Positions 18,126 through 25,975 of a stretch of 64,000 nt of DNA are shown one piece after another; the stretch's first letter is position 1, and every line of letters starts with the position of its first letter. The notes beneath the pieces are model-generated. The model made no database searches. It worked only from the letters and a program-made list of their open reading frames with translations, and had not been told where the DNA came from. Origin of the DNA: Listeria aquatica FSL S10-1188. Its GTDB lineage: Bacteria; Bacillota; Bacilli; Lactobacillales; Listeriaceae. The translations under genes and the position numbers were made by a program. The DNA lies in assembly GCF_000525795.1 (NCBI RefSeq), contig NZ_AOCG01000001.1:89288-153287 (forward strand), written 5' to 3'.

Positions 18126-18485
18126 AGTGTTTTTCCTCCTAAGTTTCCTAATTTGTTTGTTAAATTTTTAACGTGATAAAATGAACAATAATAGATTTCA
18201 CTAAAATCATAACCTATTGTGAAAGCGAAAACAATATGAAAAAACGAAAAAAAAATAAAATCTTTTATATAACGAAGAAACAGTTTTCAGGGTGTAGTAA
18301 TACAGTTTTTGGGTTATTGGGAAGTAGAAATGAAAAAAAAGTCAAAATTGGGCTCAAAATAATAGGTTCGTCAAAAAAATTGTGGAAAAAAAACTATAAT
18401 TTACGTAACTAAGTAACATTGAGCGGACACATATTTCTTTTAAACTGAAAGGTGTAATAGATGTTTATTAAAAGGAGGAAGAAAG
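18126..18485. promoter_or_regulatory. divergent intergenic region pflB / WxL gene
   Basis: 360 bases, very AT-rich, without a coding frame I can support. It should hold the promoters of pflB (leftwards) and the WxL gene (rightwards). A TATAAT at 18395-18400 is the best -10 candidate for the WxL gene, but no good -35 is visible. A cre/Rex-like element is at 18217-18236. Confidence 0.45.
18220..18233 (+). promoter_or_regulatory. cre-like site upstream of pflB
   Basis: TGAAAGCGAAAACA matches the CcpA consensus TGWNANCGNTNWCA except at position 10. The larger context ATTGTGAAAGCGAAAACAAT also contains one TTGTGAAA half-site of a Rex operator. Both CcpA and Rex are known pfl regulators in Firmicutes; which one acts here is not decidable by eye. 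Confidence 0.45.
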
Positions 18486-19232
18486 ATGAAAACAGCCAGA
18501 TTAACAGCTGTTGGAGTTCTAAGTGCTGCAGCGCTATTTAGTTTCGTAGGAACAGCAGATGCGGCAGGAACTCCACAAACGGCCGCAACGTATTCTTCAA
18601 AAGGAGATGTATCATTCACGCTCGATAACAGTAGCGTGCCACCACTTGATCCGACGAATCCAGATAAGGATAAACCTATTCAGGATAATCCTAAAGATCC
18701 AGTGGATCCGGGAACAACAGGTCCTCTAACGATTGACCGTGTCTCGAATATCCATTTTGGTGAACAAAAAATTTCAGCTGAAGACGAAACCTATTATGCA
18801 AAACCAACTGAGATTATTTTGAATGACGGAACGAGTACTAGTGCTCCAAACTATGTCCAATTGACGGATAAACGAGGAACAGCTGTAGGATGGAAATTGC
18901 AAGTGACACAAGAAGACCAGTTCAAGACGCAGGATCAAAAAGCGCTTGAGGGTGCACAAGTTACTTTCGCGAATGGTCTTACAAAGACAGAAGCGACCAA
19001 TAAAGCTAGTGCGCCTACAACACAAACCCCAGTTGTTTTTGATAAGTTTGGACAAGCAAAAACGATTATGACTGCAACTAAAGGTTCAGGAATGGGTACA
19101 TGGTTTGAAAATTTTGGAGATGATTCGAACATGGATAAAAGTATCTCACTTTTCGTTCCAGGTGTCTCAGCTAAAGATCAAACAGGATATTCTGCAACCT
19201 TTACATGGACACTTCTCGATTCACCAGCTTGA
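18486..19232 (+). CDS. WxL domain surface protein
   Basis: 248 residues: signal peptide (1-27, cleavage after DA of TADAA), a short Pro/Asp-rich linker (about 55-80: PPLDPTNPDKDKP...DPGTTGP), then a WxL domain ending the protein. The two WxL motifs appear as GWKLQVTQ (about 138-145) and FTWTLLDSPA at the C-terminus. WxL domains bind peptidoglycan non-covalently. The usual partners (DUF916/DUF3324 protein, LPXTG or MucBP protein) are absent on either side, so it stands alone. Strong AAAGGAGG before the ATG. Confidence 0.9.
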   Translation: MKTARLTAVGVLSAAALFSFVGTADAAGTPQTAATYSSKGDVSFTLDNSSVPPLDPTNPDKDKPIQDNPKDPVDPGTTGPLTIDRVSNIHFGEQKISAEDETYYAKPTEIILNDGTSTSAPNYVQLTDKRGTAVGWKLQVTQEDQFKTQDQKALEGAQVTFANGLTKTEATNKASAPTTQTPVVFDKFGQAKTIMTATKGSGMGTWFENFGDDSNMDKSISLFVPGVSAKDQTGYSATFTWTLLDSPA

Positions 19233-19246
19233 TAATTTTTAGAAAT

Positions 19247-19303
19247 TAACCGTTAAATCAAGTGTGCTTTATGAGGGCGCTTGGTTTATCGGTTAGTTTT
19301 ATT
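19247..19303 (+). terminator. terminator of WxL gene
   Basis: TAACCGTTAAATCAAGTG (19247-19264) pairs with CGCTTGGTTTATCGGTTA (19278-19295) using a few G-T pairs, followed by GTTTTATTT. Confidence 0.8.
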
Positions 19304-19463
19304 TGGAGGCAATTTTCACTTTCCTAAAAAGGAAAGCACAATTTAAAAGGAAGCATGTTTTTTATTTCACAAGCAAAGCTTTTTTTGCTAAAATCAACTT
19401 TAGAAAGATAAAATCAAGAAATTGTCAAAAAATGGACACATTTTGAGAGCAAAGTTCGCAGTA

Positions 19464-19493
19464 TTGTCAATTTTTTATGAAACACTTTATGAT
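19464..19493 (+). promoter_or_regulatory. sigma-A promoter of the small RNA candidate
   Basis: TTGTCA (19464-19469), an 18-base spacer and TATGAT (19488-19493), with A/T-rich flanks. No ribosome site or start codon in a useful frame follows. Confidence 0.6.
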
Positions 19494-19499
19494 AAAATA

Positions 19500-19634
19500 A
19501 AGTTAATGTTACATGACACCTGTTAATTGTGGTTCGTATTTGCTTCACCAGGCATCTGTACGACTTGCACATTAACAGACGTCACTATCCCATTAAGGCC
19601 AGTTGCTCCCATCAAAGCTTCTGGTCTTTTTTTT
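19500..19634 (+). ncRNA. candidate structured small RNA, LhrC-like layout
   Basis: About 135 nt from a predicted start near 19500 to a T8 run. Helix 1: CTGTTAAT (19520-19527) with ATTAACAG (19571-19578), extended by GTG/CAC. Inside it TCGTA (19534-19538) pairs with TACGA (19559-19563) and TGC with GCA. An unpaired stretch contains TATCCCA (19586-19592). The terminator is AAGGCCAG (19595-19602) with CTGGTCTT (19621-19628), with CTCCC in its loop. UCCC motifs in the single-stranded stretch and terminator loop resemble the Listeria LhrC/Rli22/Rli33-1 family. Membership is inference; RNA expression is not shown. Confidence 0.6.
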
Positions 19635-19949
19635 ATGGCAAAAAATAGCGGAGACTTGTCGTGTGCGAAATAATGCAAAATGGCAAAAGCTAGAATTAAA
19701 AAATGAAAGCCTTTTTATATGATGAATAAGAGCTTTTTAAGATGGGTTTCTAGCAAACACACGTAAAAATAAATACGGAAATTCGTTTTTTGAGGAAAGT
19801 TGTAAAAATTTTGTCACATATTAGGCAATATTTTACCTTTTAGGATAAAGAGGAAGTAAAAAAAACTCGATATAATGAGAACATAGGTTGAAAAAGTCAT
19901 TGTCAATAAGTTTATGTATTTATTATGAAGTTCTAAAGGAGGAAATAGG

Positions 19950-20519
19950 GTGTATATATCAAAGAAAAACGTTTTATCTTTTTCTGGAAATAAGGAAATT
20001 AATGAAACAGGATTATTTTTAGTTGTAGATGGACACATTATGCAGGAATCAAATGGAACGCTCATCAAAGTTTTGAAACAAGATAGCGTATTTCATATCG
20101 ACCCTGTAAAAAAATCTTTCTTTCAGTATTTTTCTCACGGCAAGTGTTTCTTGCTTGAAATAGAAGATGAAAAATATCTAGCAGAAATTACGGAGAAAAA
20201 TATCCATCGCTTAGCTGGAGCGCTTGAACGGTATCGTCTTCCAGCAAGACAACGTGTTGAGGCATTAATTTATCAAATTGCTTTAGATGTTGGGGTTGAA
20301 AGTGAAGATGAAATTTATATTCCAGTATCTTGTAATCAATCAGAACTGGCGCGCTATAGTAATGTGAGCCGTGAATATTTTGTTAAAATCAAGAATGATT
20401 TATTGATGGAGAACATGATTTCCGTTCGAAGCCGCAATTGGGTCTTACTTGAAAAAAGCAACTGGGAAATGCGTCCAAATTGCACGCCGCTTGAAAAGTC
20501 CACTGAGGTGGAAGTTTAA
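19950..20519 (+). CDS. Crp/Fnr family transcriptional regulator
   Basis: 189 residues: an N-terminal cyclic-nucleotide-binding-like beta-roll (about 5-90), a dimerisation helix (about 95-120, RYRLPARQRVEALIYQIAL) and a C-terminal winged helix (about 135-178) whose recognition part is SCNQSELARYSNVSREYFVKIKNDLL. No Fnr-type cysteine cluster is visible (one Cys in the roll, one near the HTH), so oxygen sensing through an iron-sulfur cluster is unlikely. It is similar in build to the many Crp/Fnr paralogues (PrfA-like) of Listeria. The start GTG follows AAAGGAGG by 7 bases. Target genes unknown. Confidence 0.87.
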   Translation: MYISKKNVLSFSGNKEINETGLFLVVDGHIMQESNGTLIKVLKQDSVFHIDPVKKSFFQYFSHGKCFLLEIEDEKYLAEITEKNIHRLAGALERYRLPARQRVEALIYQIALDVGVESEDEIYIPVSCNQSELARYSNVSREYFVKIKNDLLMENMISVRSRNWVLLEKSNWEMRPNCTPLEKSTEVEV

Positions 20520-20523
20520 TTTT

Positions 20524-20561
20524 AAAAACCAGCTTTTAATCTGTTTAAAAGCTGATTTTTT
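20524..20561 (+). terminator. terminator of Crp/Fnr regulator gene
   Basis: AAAACCAGCTTTTA and TAAAAGCTGATTTT form a stem with one mismatch, followed by a T6 run. Confidence 0.8.
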
Positions 20562-20650
20562 GTTGTTCTTTTTTTCTCGAATTGTTATTGACAGCTTAAA
20601 AACAAAATGAGATTATAGAAAGACTTCGCGTAAAGAAAGTGGGGAATATT

Positions 20651-21133
20651 GTGCAAATCAAAAGTTATGAAGAAAAGTATTGTGATCAGTTGACAAAGCT
20701 GATTTTAGGGGTCCAACAAGATGAATTCGGCGTAGCCATTACGCTAGATGATCAGCCAGATTTAATGGACATTCCAGGTCATTATTTTGATGGGAAAGGG
20801 CACTTCTGGGTGGCTCTCCAAGATGATGTAGTGATCGGAACGATAGCTGTTTTGTTTTTGGAGAATGGTCATGCGGCGATTCGTAAACTTTTTACGGATG
20901 CGAATTTTCGGGGGAAAGAATATCAAACGGGGCAAAAATTATTGGATGCTCTTGAAGCGTTTTGTGCGGAAAATGGGAAAAATGCCATTTATCTGGGCAC
21001 GACCGATAAATTTAAAGCTGCGCACCGATTTTATGAGAAAAATGGCTACGAAGAAATCAATAAAACAGATTTACCAGAGGACTTCCATATTCTTGCGGTA
21101 GATTCGAAGTTTTATCGGAAAAATGTGAATTAA
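20651..21133 (+). CDS. GNAT family N-acetyltransferase
   Basis: 160-residue GNAT acetyltransferase. The acetyl-CoA motif A region is seen as AAIRKLFTDANFRGKEYQTGQKLLDAL (about 76-102, with a Q/RxxGxG/A-like EYQTGQ), and the C-terminal motif B as AHRFYEKNGYEEI (about 123-135). The substrate is not readable. The GTG at 20651 is preferred because GGGGA lies 5 bases upstream; another GTG at 20639 has no spacing. It is monocistronic, bounded by terminators. Confidence 0.87.
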   Translation: MQIKSYEEKYCDQLTKLILGVQQDEFGVAITLDDQPDLMDIPGHYFDGKGHFWVALQDDVVIGTIAVLFLENGHAAIRKLFTDANFRGKEYQTGQKLLDALEAFCAENGKNAIYLGTTDKFKAAHRFYEKNGYEEINKTDLPEDFHILAVDSKFYRKNVN

Positions 21134-21140
21134 TTAGTGG

Positions 21141-21184
21141 AGATTGTAAAAGAGGGAACCCTTTATTTACAATCTCTTTTTAAA
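21141..21184 (+). terminator. terminator of GNAT gene
   Basis: AGATTGTAAA (21141-21150) pairs with TTTACAATCT (21165-21174), and an inner AGAGGG/CCCTTT extends it; T5 follows. Confidence 0.88.
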
Positions 21185-21279
21185 AGGAATTATTATTGTT
21201 TGTGAATTTTTTTACAATTTCATTGATTTAAGCTATACTGGTTTTTGCAAGGGGGAAAAAGAAGGAAAGGGAGAGTCCA

Positions 21280-22121
21280 TTGTACGAACGAAAAGAATTA
21301 TATGATTTTTTTATGGAACGGACAAGCGAGCTTACAGAAGACTGGTATAACAAGATGGATCACAATCATTTGCACGGGGTTTACGCATCAAATGATAAGG
21401 AAGTTATTGGCAGGCTTAAACAGCAAAATTATCAGTTTCATTTATTGTTTTGTCGTTTGTTTCTTGAAAAAGACGAAGATTTTGGAGCGCTTTTTGAAAA
21501 TTGGTTGGAAGAACTTGCAAGCGATATCGAACATCTTTTGACGCCGATATATGAAATCATTGAACAATTTTTTCGTGTGGAAGACCAGTATTTGGAGTTG
21601 ATCGAAAAGTTTTATGCAGAAAATGTGGCAGGTGCTGGAAGTGAAGAAGTCAACTACTGGAGCCGAGAAATTACGAAACGGCTTGGGGAAATTGTCATTC
21701 GTTTTGTTCGAGAAAATGCTTTGCAGACTGAATTAAAGCTAAATGCACACAGAGAAACGATTTTGAAATTGAGCTGTCCGGTTATCCCGCTGATGAAGCA
21801 TTCCGCTTTGCTTCCAGTGATTGGAGATATTGATGAAACACGTGCAAAAGTGATTTTGGAACACACGCTTGATGAATGTGCAAAGAAAAAATCGATCATT
21901 TATTTATTGACTTGTCCGGGGTTGCTACCGTTGACAAAATAGCTGTAGAAGAATTGGAGCAACTAATAGATGCGCTTAAACTGGTCGGGGTGGTTTGTAC
22001 GCTTTCTGGTGTCAGGCCCAAAGTAGCTCGAGCTGTTGTGGAGTACGGATTTGAGCTTGAAACCATTCAGGTGGAAAGTGTGCTTAGTACGGCGATTGAA
22101 GCTAAATTTGCTGCTATATAA
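21280..22121 (+). CDS. RsbR-like stressosome protein with STAS domain (one frame shift as sequenced)
   Basis: About 280 residues after adding one A to A6 (21886-21891), which joins ...LDECAKKK to IDHLFIDLSGVATVD. The N-terminal helical sensor half (about 1-150) is of the RsbR globin-like type, followed by a STAS domain (about 165-275) with PLMKHSALLPVIGDIDETRAK and a conserved LSGVRPKVA segment. RsbR proteins build the stressosome with RsbS and RsbT that controls sigma-B. The Thr of the VDT motif phosphorylated in RsbR paralogues is Lys here (VDKIAVEEL), and the first Thr is displaced (GDIDETRAK). The TTG start follows GGGAGAG. Confidence 0.82.
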
Positions 22122-22276
22122 TGAGTGGAAAAATAGGAAATAAGTGATTAGGATCTCGAAAAGGTGATTTTTTGAGGAACGCCAAGCTTTTTCCTGTTTT
22201 TCTGCTCTTTTTTGTTTGGAAACTTTGTGATATGCTTGTTCAGGTGGACTTAACGAGTCGGAAGGAAGGAAAGAAC

Positions 22277-23518
22277 GTGACAAAATTTTTACCACGTGAT
22301 TTGTGGATTGTGATTGTGGGCATGGTGCTTTTATATACCGGCTTATCATTTATTTGGCCGTTTAATATGGTTTACATGACAGGCGAACTTGGAATGTCTG
22401 GAACAGATGCTTCGCTTGTCCTTTTGGTGAACTCTTTTGTAGGGATTATTTCAAGTATTATTGGCGGCTTGATTTTTGACCGCTTTTCAGGCTATATTTC
22501 GCTTTGGATTGGAACCATCATTTTAGTCCTCGCCACACTTAGCTTGAGCCTGTTTCACGGCTATCCAACTTTCATTTGGAATTTGTGGTTGGTCGGATTT
22601 GCGATGGGAATGGTTTTCTCGGGATTATATGCAGCGGCAGGCCTTACGCATCCAACTGGAGGACGAACAGGGTTTAATGCGATTTATGTTGCGCAAAATA
22701 TTGGCGTTGCGGTGGGTCCTTTTTTAGCAGGCTTGCTTAGTGGATTTGGAATGGGGAAAGTTTACTTAGGGGCCTTTCTTTTTGCGGTTTTTTATGCGCT
22801 TTTCTTTTTCATATTCTTTCGTAAAATTGATTGGAAATCGGACCATATTGGAAGCGAAACGAAACACCGTAAACGTGGGATGAAACGAGCACGCCCTACT
22901 TTAATTGGTCTTTTTTCGATGATTCTTTTGCTCGCAACTTATTTATTTTGTCAGTTACCACACGTGCAGTGGCAATCCAACCTATCGACTTATATGACAA
23001 GCGATGTTGGAATTTCAACAGCGGAATATGGCAAGTTATGGAGCTTAAATGGTGCGTTGATCGTTTTAGGTCAATTTGTGTTGATTCCAATTGTAGCACG
23101 CTTTAAGCGACACTTGCACGCGCAGATTTTTATCGGCATTTTGCTGTTTGCGCTCTCGTTTATTATTGCCATGAATGCAACTGTTTATAGCGGCTTTGTA
23201 CTTGGGATGATTTTTCTAACACTTGGGGAGATGTTTGCTTGGCCGGCGATTCCAACAATTGCTTATGCGCTTGCGCCGAAGGGAAGTGCAGGACTATACC
23301 AGGGACTTGTAAACGGGATGGCGACAGCTGCACGAATGCTCGCCCCATTTTTAGGAGCAGTTGTTGTAGAAAAATTCGGTGGGATTACAGCCCTTTTTGT
23401 GGGCATCTTTATTTTGCTTGGACTGGCTGTTTTGTCAACGATTCTACAAAGGAATTTGCAGCTTCGAGATGAACGAAGTCGAGCTTTGAAAGGGGAAGAG
23501 CTAAGTGAAAATTTATGA
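22277..23518 (+). CDS. MFS transporter, YttB-like
   Basis: About 413 residues with 12 predicted membrane helices. Loop 2-3 has GGLIFDRFSGY (the MFS motif A-like D-R-x-G pattern), and helix 1 starts LWIVIVGMVLLYTGLSFIWPFNMVYM. The protein resembles the Bacillus YttB/YfmI group of putative exporters. Substrate unknown. I choose the GTG at 22277 (MTKFLPRDLW), 4 bases after AAGGAAAG, since longer versions add residues without homology-like character. The 3' end overlaps the amidohydrolase start by 14 bases, so the two are one operon. Confidence 0.85.
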   Translation: MTKFLPRDLWIVIVGMVLLYTGLSFIWPFNMVYMTGELGMSGTDASLVLLVNSFVGIISSIIGGLIFDRFSGYISLWIGTIILVLATLSLSLFHGYPTFIWNLWLVGFAMGMVFSGLYAAAGLTHPTGGRTGFNAIYVAQNIGVAVGPFLAGLLSGFGMGKVYLGAFLFAVFYALFFFIFFRKIDWKSDHIGSETKHRKRGMKRARPTLIGLFSMILLLATYLFCQLPHVQWQSNLSTYMTSDVGISTAEYGKLWSLNGALIVLGQFVLIPIVARFKRHLHAQIFIGILLFALSFIIAMNATVYSGFVLGMIFLTLGEMFAWPAIPTIAYALAPKGSAGLYQGLVNGMATAARMLAPFLGAVVVEKFGGITALFVGIFILLGLAVLSTILQRNLQLRDERSRALKGEELSENL

Positions 23519-25088
23519 GAATGCCCGGTTTTATACGATGCAGCAAGAAGGTGATTTTGTTCAAAATGTCCTCGTTCAAAATGGTGTCATCCAAGGGCTT
23601 GATGTGGATCCGGATGAGTATCTGGATGCAAAACGAATAGATTTAGAAGGGAAGACTGTTTTTCCGGGTTTTGTGGATTCACATATTCACTTGCTATGGT
23701 ACGGGCAGGCGCTTGCCCGATTGAATTTAAGTGAAACAACATCCAAGCGGGAAGCGTTAGGACTCATTCGGCGTCGGGTTGCTGAACTGGAAGACGCTGC
23801 TTGGCTTTTTGTTGAAGGCTATGATGAAAATAAGTGGAGCGATGAGGCGACAATCATCACACGATGGGATCTAGATGAGGTGAGCCAAAACCACCCGATT
23901 CTTGTGCGACGAATTGATTATCATAGTGTGAGTGTGAATTCGGCGCTGATTGATGTTGCTCAACTTGTGCCACAGGAAGTGCAGGGTGGCGAGATGGTGC
24001 TTGATGAATCGGGTGTGTTTACGGGGATTTTGAGAGATAATGCAACTTATCTTGCGACGGATCGCTTCCCGGTTCCGACAAATGAGGAGATTAGTGCATG
24101 GTTGAAGCTTGCGGTGCGGGATTTATGGCAAAAGGGCGTGACTGGCGCGCACTCGGAAGATTTACATTATTTTAATGGGTTTATGGGGACGCTACAAGCT
24201 TTTCGGGATACGTTGTCGGAAGATTTTCCGTTTCGTGCCCAACTTTTGATTCACAATGCCGAGTTTGATGTGTTTGAGCGATCAAACGAGCGGTTTATGG
24301 ATGGCGATTCCTTCGTTGAGCTCGACAGTATGAAGATTTTTTATGATGGCACGGTTGGATCGAGGACAGCTTATATGTCGGCAGGCTATAAGAATAGTCC
24401 AGATGAGCACGGCTTGAAGATTCAAACGGACGAAGAGTTTGAAAGTCTCGTAAAGCGTGCACGCAAAGTGGGTCTACCAGTTGCTATTCATATTTTGGGT
24501 GATGCGGCTTTTCGTGATGTCATTCGGATGCTCAAAAAGTATCCTCCAAAGGCAGGTCAGCACGACCGAATGATTCATACGCCGTGGTTAACAGATGAGT
24601 TAATTGAAGAGGCGAAAGGGATGCCACTTTTATTTGATATTCAGCCACAATTTCTTTCAAGTGATTTACCCTGGGCGCTTGATGTGCTAGGCGAAAACTA
24701 TCCCAAGCGTGCTTTTGCTTGGAAAACGCTGCTTGAAAGTGGTTTTAGTTTAGCTGGGGGAAGTGATGCACCAATTGAAATTCCGAACCCGCTTTATGGT
24801 ATTCACGCCGCGGTGATGCGAACTGCTAACAGCGATTTGACAGGAACACGTTATTTTGAAGCAGAAGCACTAAGTGTATACGAAGCCATTTCACTCTATA
24901 CAACAGGAAGCGCGAGTGCTAGCTATAAACCGAACTCAAGAGGCAAGATAGCGCCCGGTTTTGCGGCGGATTTTACGGTGCTTGAAACAGATCCTTTTAA
25001 AACCAAAAAGGAAAATTTGCGTTTGATTAAAGTTGCGAAGACGATTGTAGACGACCAGATAGTCTATTCAAACTCATCGCTTCTTTAA
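23505..25088 (+). CDS. amidohydrolase family protein, YtcJ-like
   Basis: 527-residue amidohydrolase_3 (metal-dependent hydrolase) protein. VFPGFVDSHIHLLWYGQAL (about 49-67) contains the HxH metal-binding motif, AIHILGDAAF (about 327-336) a further His, AGGSDAPIEIPNPLYGI (about 416-432) the active-site Asp, and the C-terminal GKIAPGFAADFTVLETDPF is the composite sheet domain. The substrate is unknown; relatives deacylate or deaminate amide-containing compounds. It is co-transcribed with the MFS transporter, which may export or import its substrate. A strong terminator follows. Confidence 0.9.
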   Translation: MKIYENARFYTMQQEGDFVQNVLVQNGVIQGLDVDPDEYLDAKRIDLEGKTVFPGFVDSHIHLLWYGQALARLNLSETTSKREALGLIRRRVAELEDAAWLFVEGYDENKWSDEATIITRWDLDEVSQNHPILVRRIDYHSVSVNSALIDVAQLVPQEVQGGEMVLDESGVFTGILRDNATYLATDRFPVPTNEEISAWLKLAVRDLWQKGVTGAHSEDLHYFNGFMGTLQAFRDTLSEDFPFRAQLLIHNAEFDVFERSNERFMDGDSFVELDSMKIFYDGTVGSRTAYMSAGYKNSPDEHGLKIQTDEEFESLVKRARKVGLPVAIHILGDAAFRDVIRMLKKYPPKAGQHDRMIHTPWLTDELIEEAKGMPLLFDIQPQFLSSDLPWALDVLGENYPKRAFAWKTLLESGFSLAGGSDAPIEIPNPLYGIHAAVMRTANSDLTGTRYFEAEALSVYEAISLYTTGSASASYKPNSRGKIAPGFAADFTVLETDPFKTKKENLRLIKVAKTIVDDQIVYSNSSLL

Positions 25089-25096
25089 AAGAAATA

Positions 25097-25137
25097 ACCT
25101 ACCAAACTGATTTAGGTTTATGGTAGGTTTTTTTCGT
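25097..25137 (+). terminator. terminator of MFS-amidohydrolase operon
   Basis: AACCTACCA(AAC) pairs with (GGTTTA)TGGTAGGTT, followed by T7. The palindrome is nearly repeated at 25842-25880. Confidence 0.9.
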
Positions 25138-25306
25138 CTGGATTTAAGATCATGCCCTAATTTTTCTTGATTATGTTATAATGTATCCAATCCTTTTTGA
25201 AATTGCTTAGGAGAGATTGCTTTTTAAGGAGATGACGGGATAGGAAAGAGGAGCGTCTTAAAAAGATTTATACACAAGGAAAGTTAAATGTCGAGGAGGA
25301 ACTTTT

Positions 25307-25639
25307 ATGATTGAATATATTAAACAAGCTGATGAGAGCCACCAAGCGCATTTACAAGCGATGTATAAACTGATTAAACAGGTTTTCCCTGAGGCAGAAG
25401 AAAAAATGGCTTACGGAATGCCGGCATTTCATGAAAAAGTAAATGCCGTTTATTTCGGTGATAATAAAAAGCATCTTGGTTTTTATCCAACGCCTTCTGT
25501 TATTGAAGCTTTTGCTGAAAGACTAGATGGATATAAGTTTTCAAAAGGTGCGGTTCAGTTTCCTTACAACAAGGAACTTCCCAAAGAACTTATTTATGAT
25601 ATGTTGCAATACCGGAAGTCAGAGCTTGCACAAAAATAA
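25307..25639 (+). CDS. DUF1801 family protein, YdhG-like
   Basis: 110-residue small protein of the DUF1801/YdhG group (frataxin-like fold in characterised Bacillus members). MAYGMPAFHEKVNAVYFGDNKKHLGFYPTP (about 38-67) is the conserved segment, followed by SKGAVQFPYNKELP. A role in iron handling has been proposed for Bacillus relatives; nothing in the neighbourhood confirms it. The ATG follows GAGGAGG. Confidence 0.85.
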   Translation: MIEYIKQADESHQAHLQAMYKLIKQVFPEAEEKMAYGMPAFHEKVNAVYFGDNKKHLGFYPTPSVIEAFAERLDGYKFSKGAVQFPYNKELPKELIYDMLQYRKSELAQK

Positions 25640-25696
25640 GCCCAATGATGTACTTTAGTGAGTTCGAAAAATGCAAGATTTTGAGAATAGGAAAGT

Positions 25697-25795
25697 ATGC
25701 TAAAAATATCAAAAGAGACTGGGCGGTCAGTTCAAATTAACAAATTTGTTAAACAGGCTAGCGAGGAGCTACATATAAAAGAAAAAGAGCTGTAA
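25697..25795 (+). CDS. small open frame of 32 codons, possible gene remnant
   Basis: ATG at 25697 with GGAAAG 5 bases upstream opens 32 codons (MLKISKETGRSVQINK...HIKEKEL), charged and helical in character, ending at a short hairpin (GAGCTGT/ACAGCTC, 25787-25808). No family is recognised and the composition suggests the tail of a former gene. It could equally be chance. Confidence 0.25.
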   Translation: MLKISKETGRSVQINKFVKQASEELHIKEKEL

Positions 25796-25841
25796 GGAGA
25801 CAGCTCTCAAGCATCGCGTAAGTTGGTAACTAATTTAGTCG

Positions 25842-25880
25842 GATAACCTACCAAGCCTGATGGCTCATGGTAGGTTATTT
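25842..25880. terminator. strong palindrome/terminator upstream of rfbB end
   Basis: ATAACCTACCA-AGCC pairs with GGCT-CATGGTAGGTTAT, followed by TTTTTATGG on the plus strand. The outer stem is the same sequence as the terminator at 25097. It may close both the small frame on the left and the minus-strand rfbB at 25976. Confidence 0.75.
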
Positions 25881-25975
25881 TTATGGTCATTGCTGGCCGT
25901 AAATAAGCAAAAAAAGTGTTCCAAAAGATGCTAGAAAAATTGAAATGGGCTTAAAAAAGTACTTCAACAAGTGGA

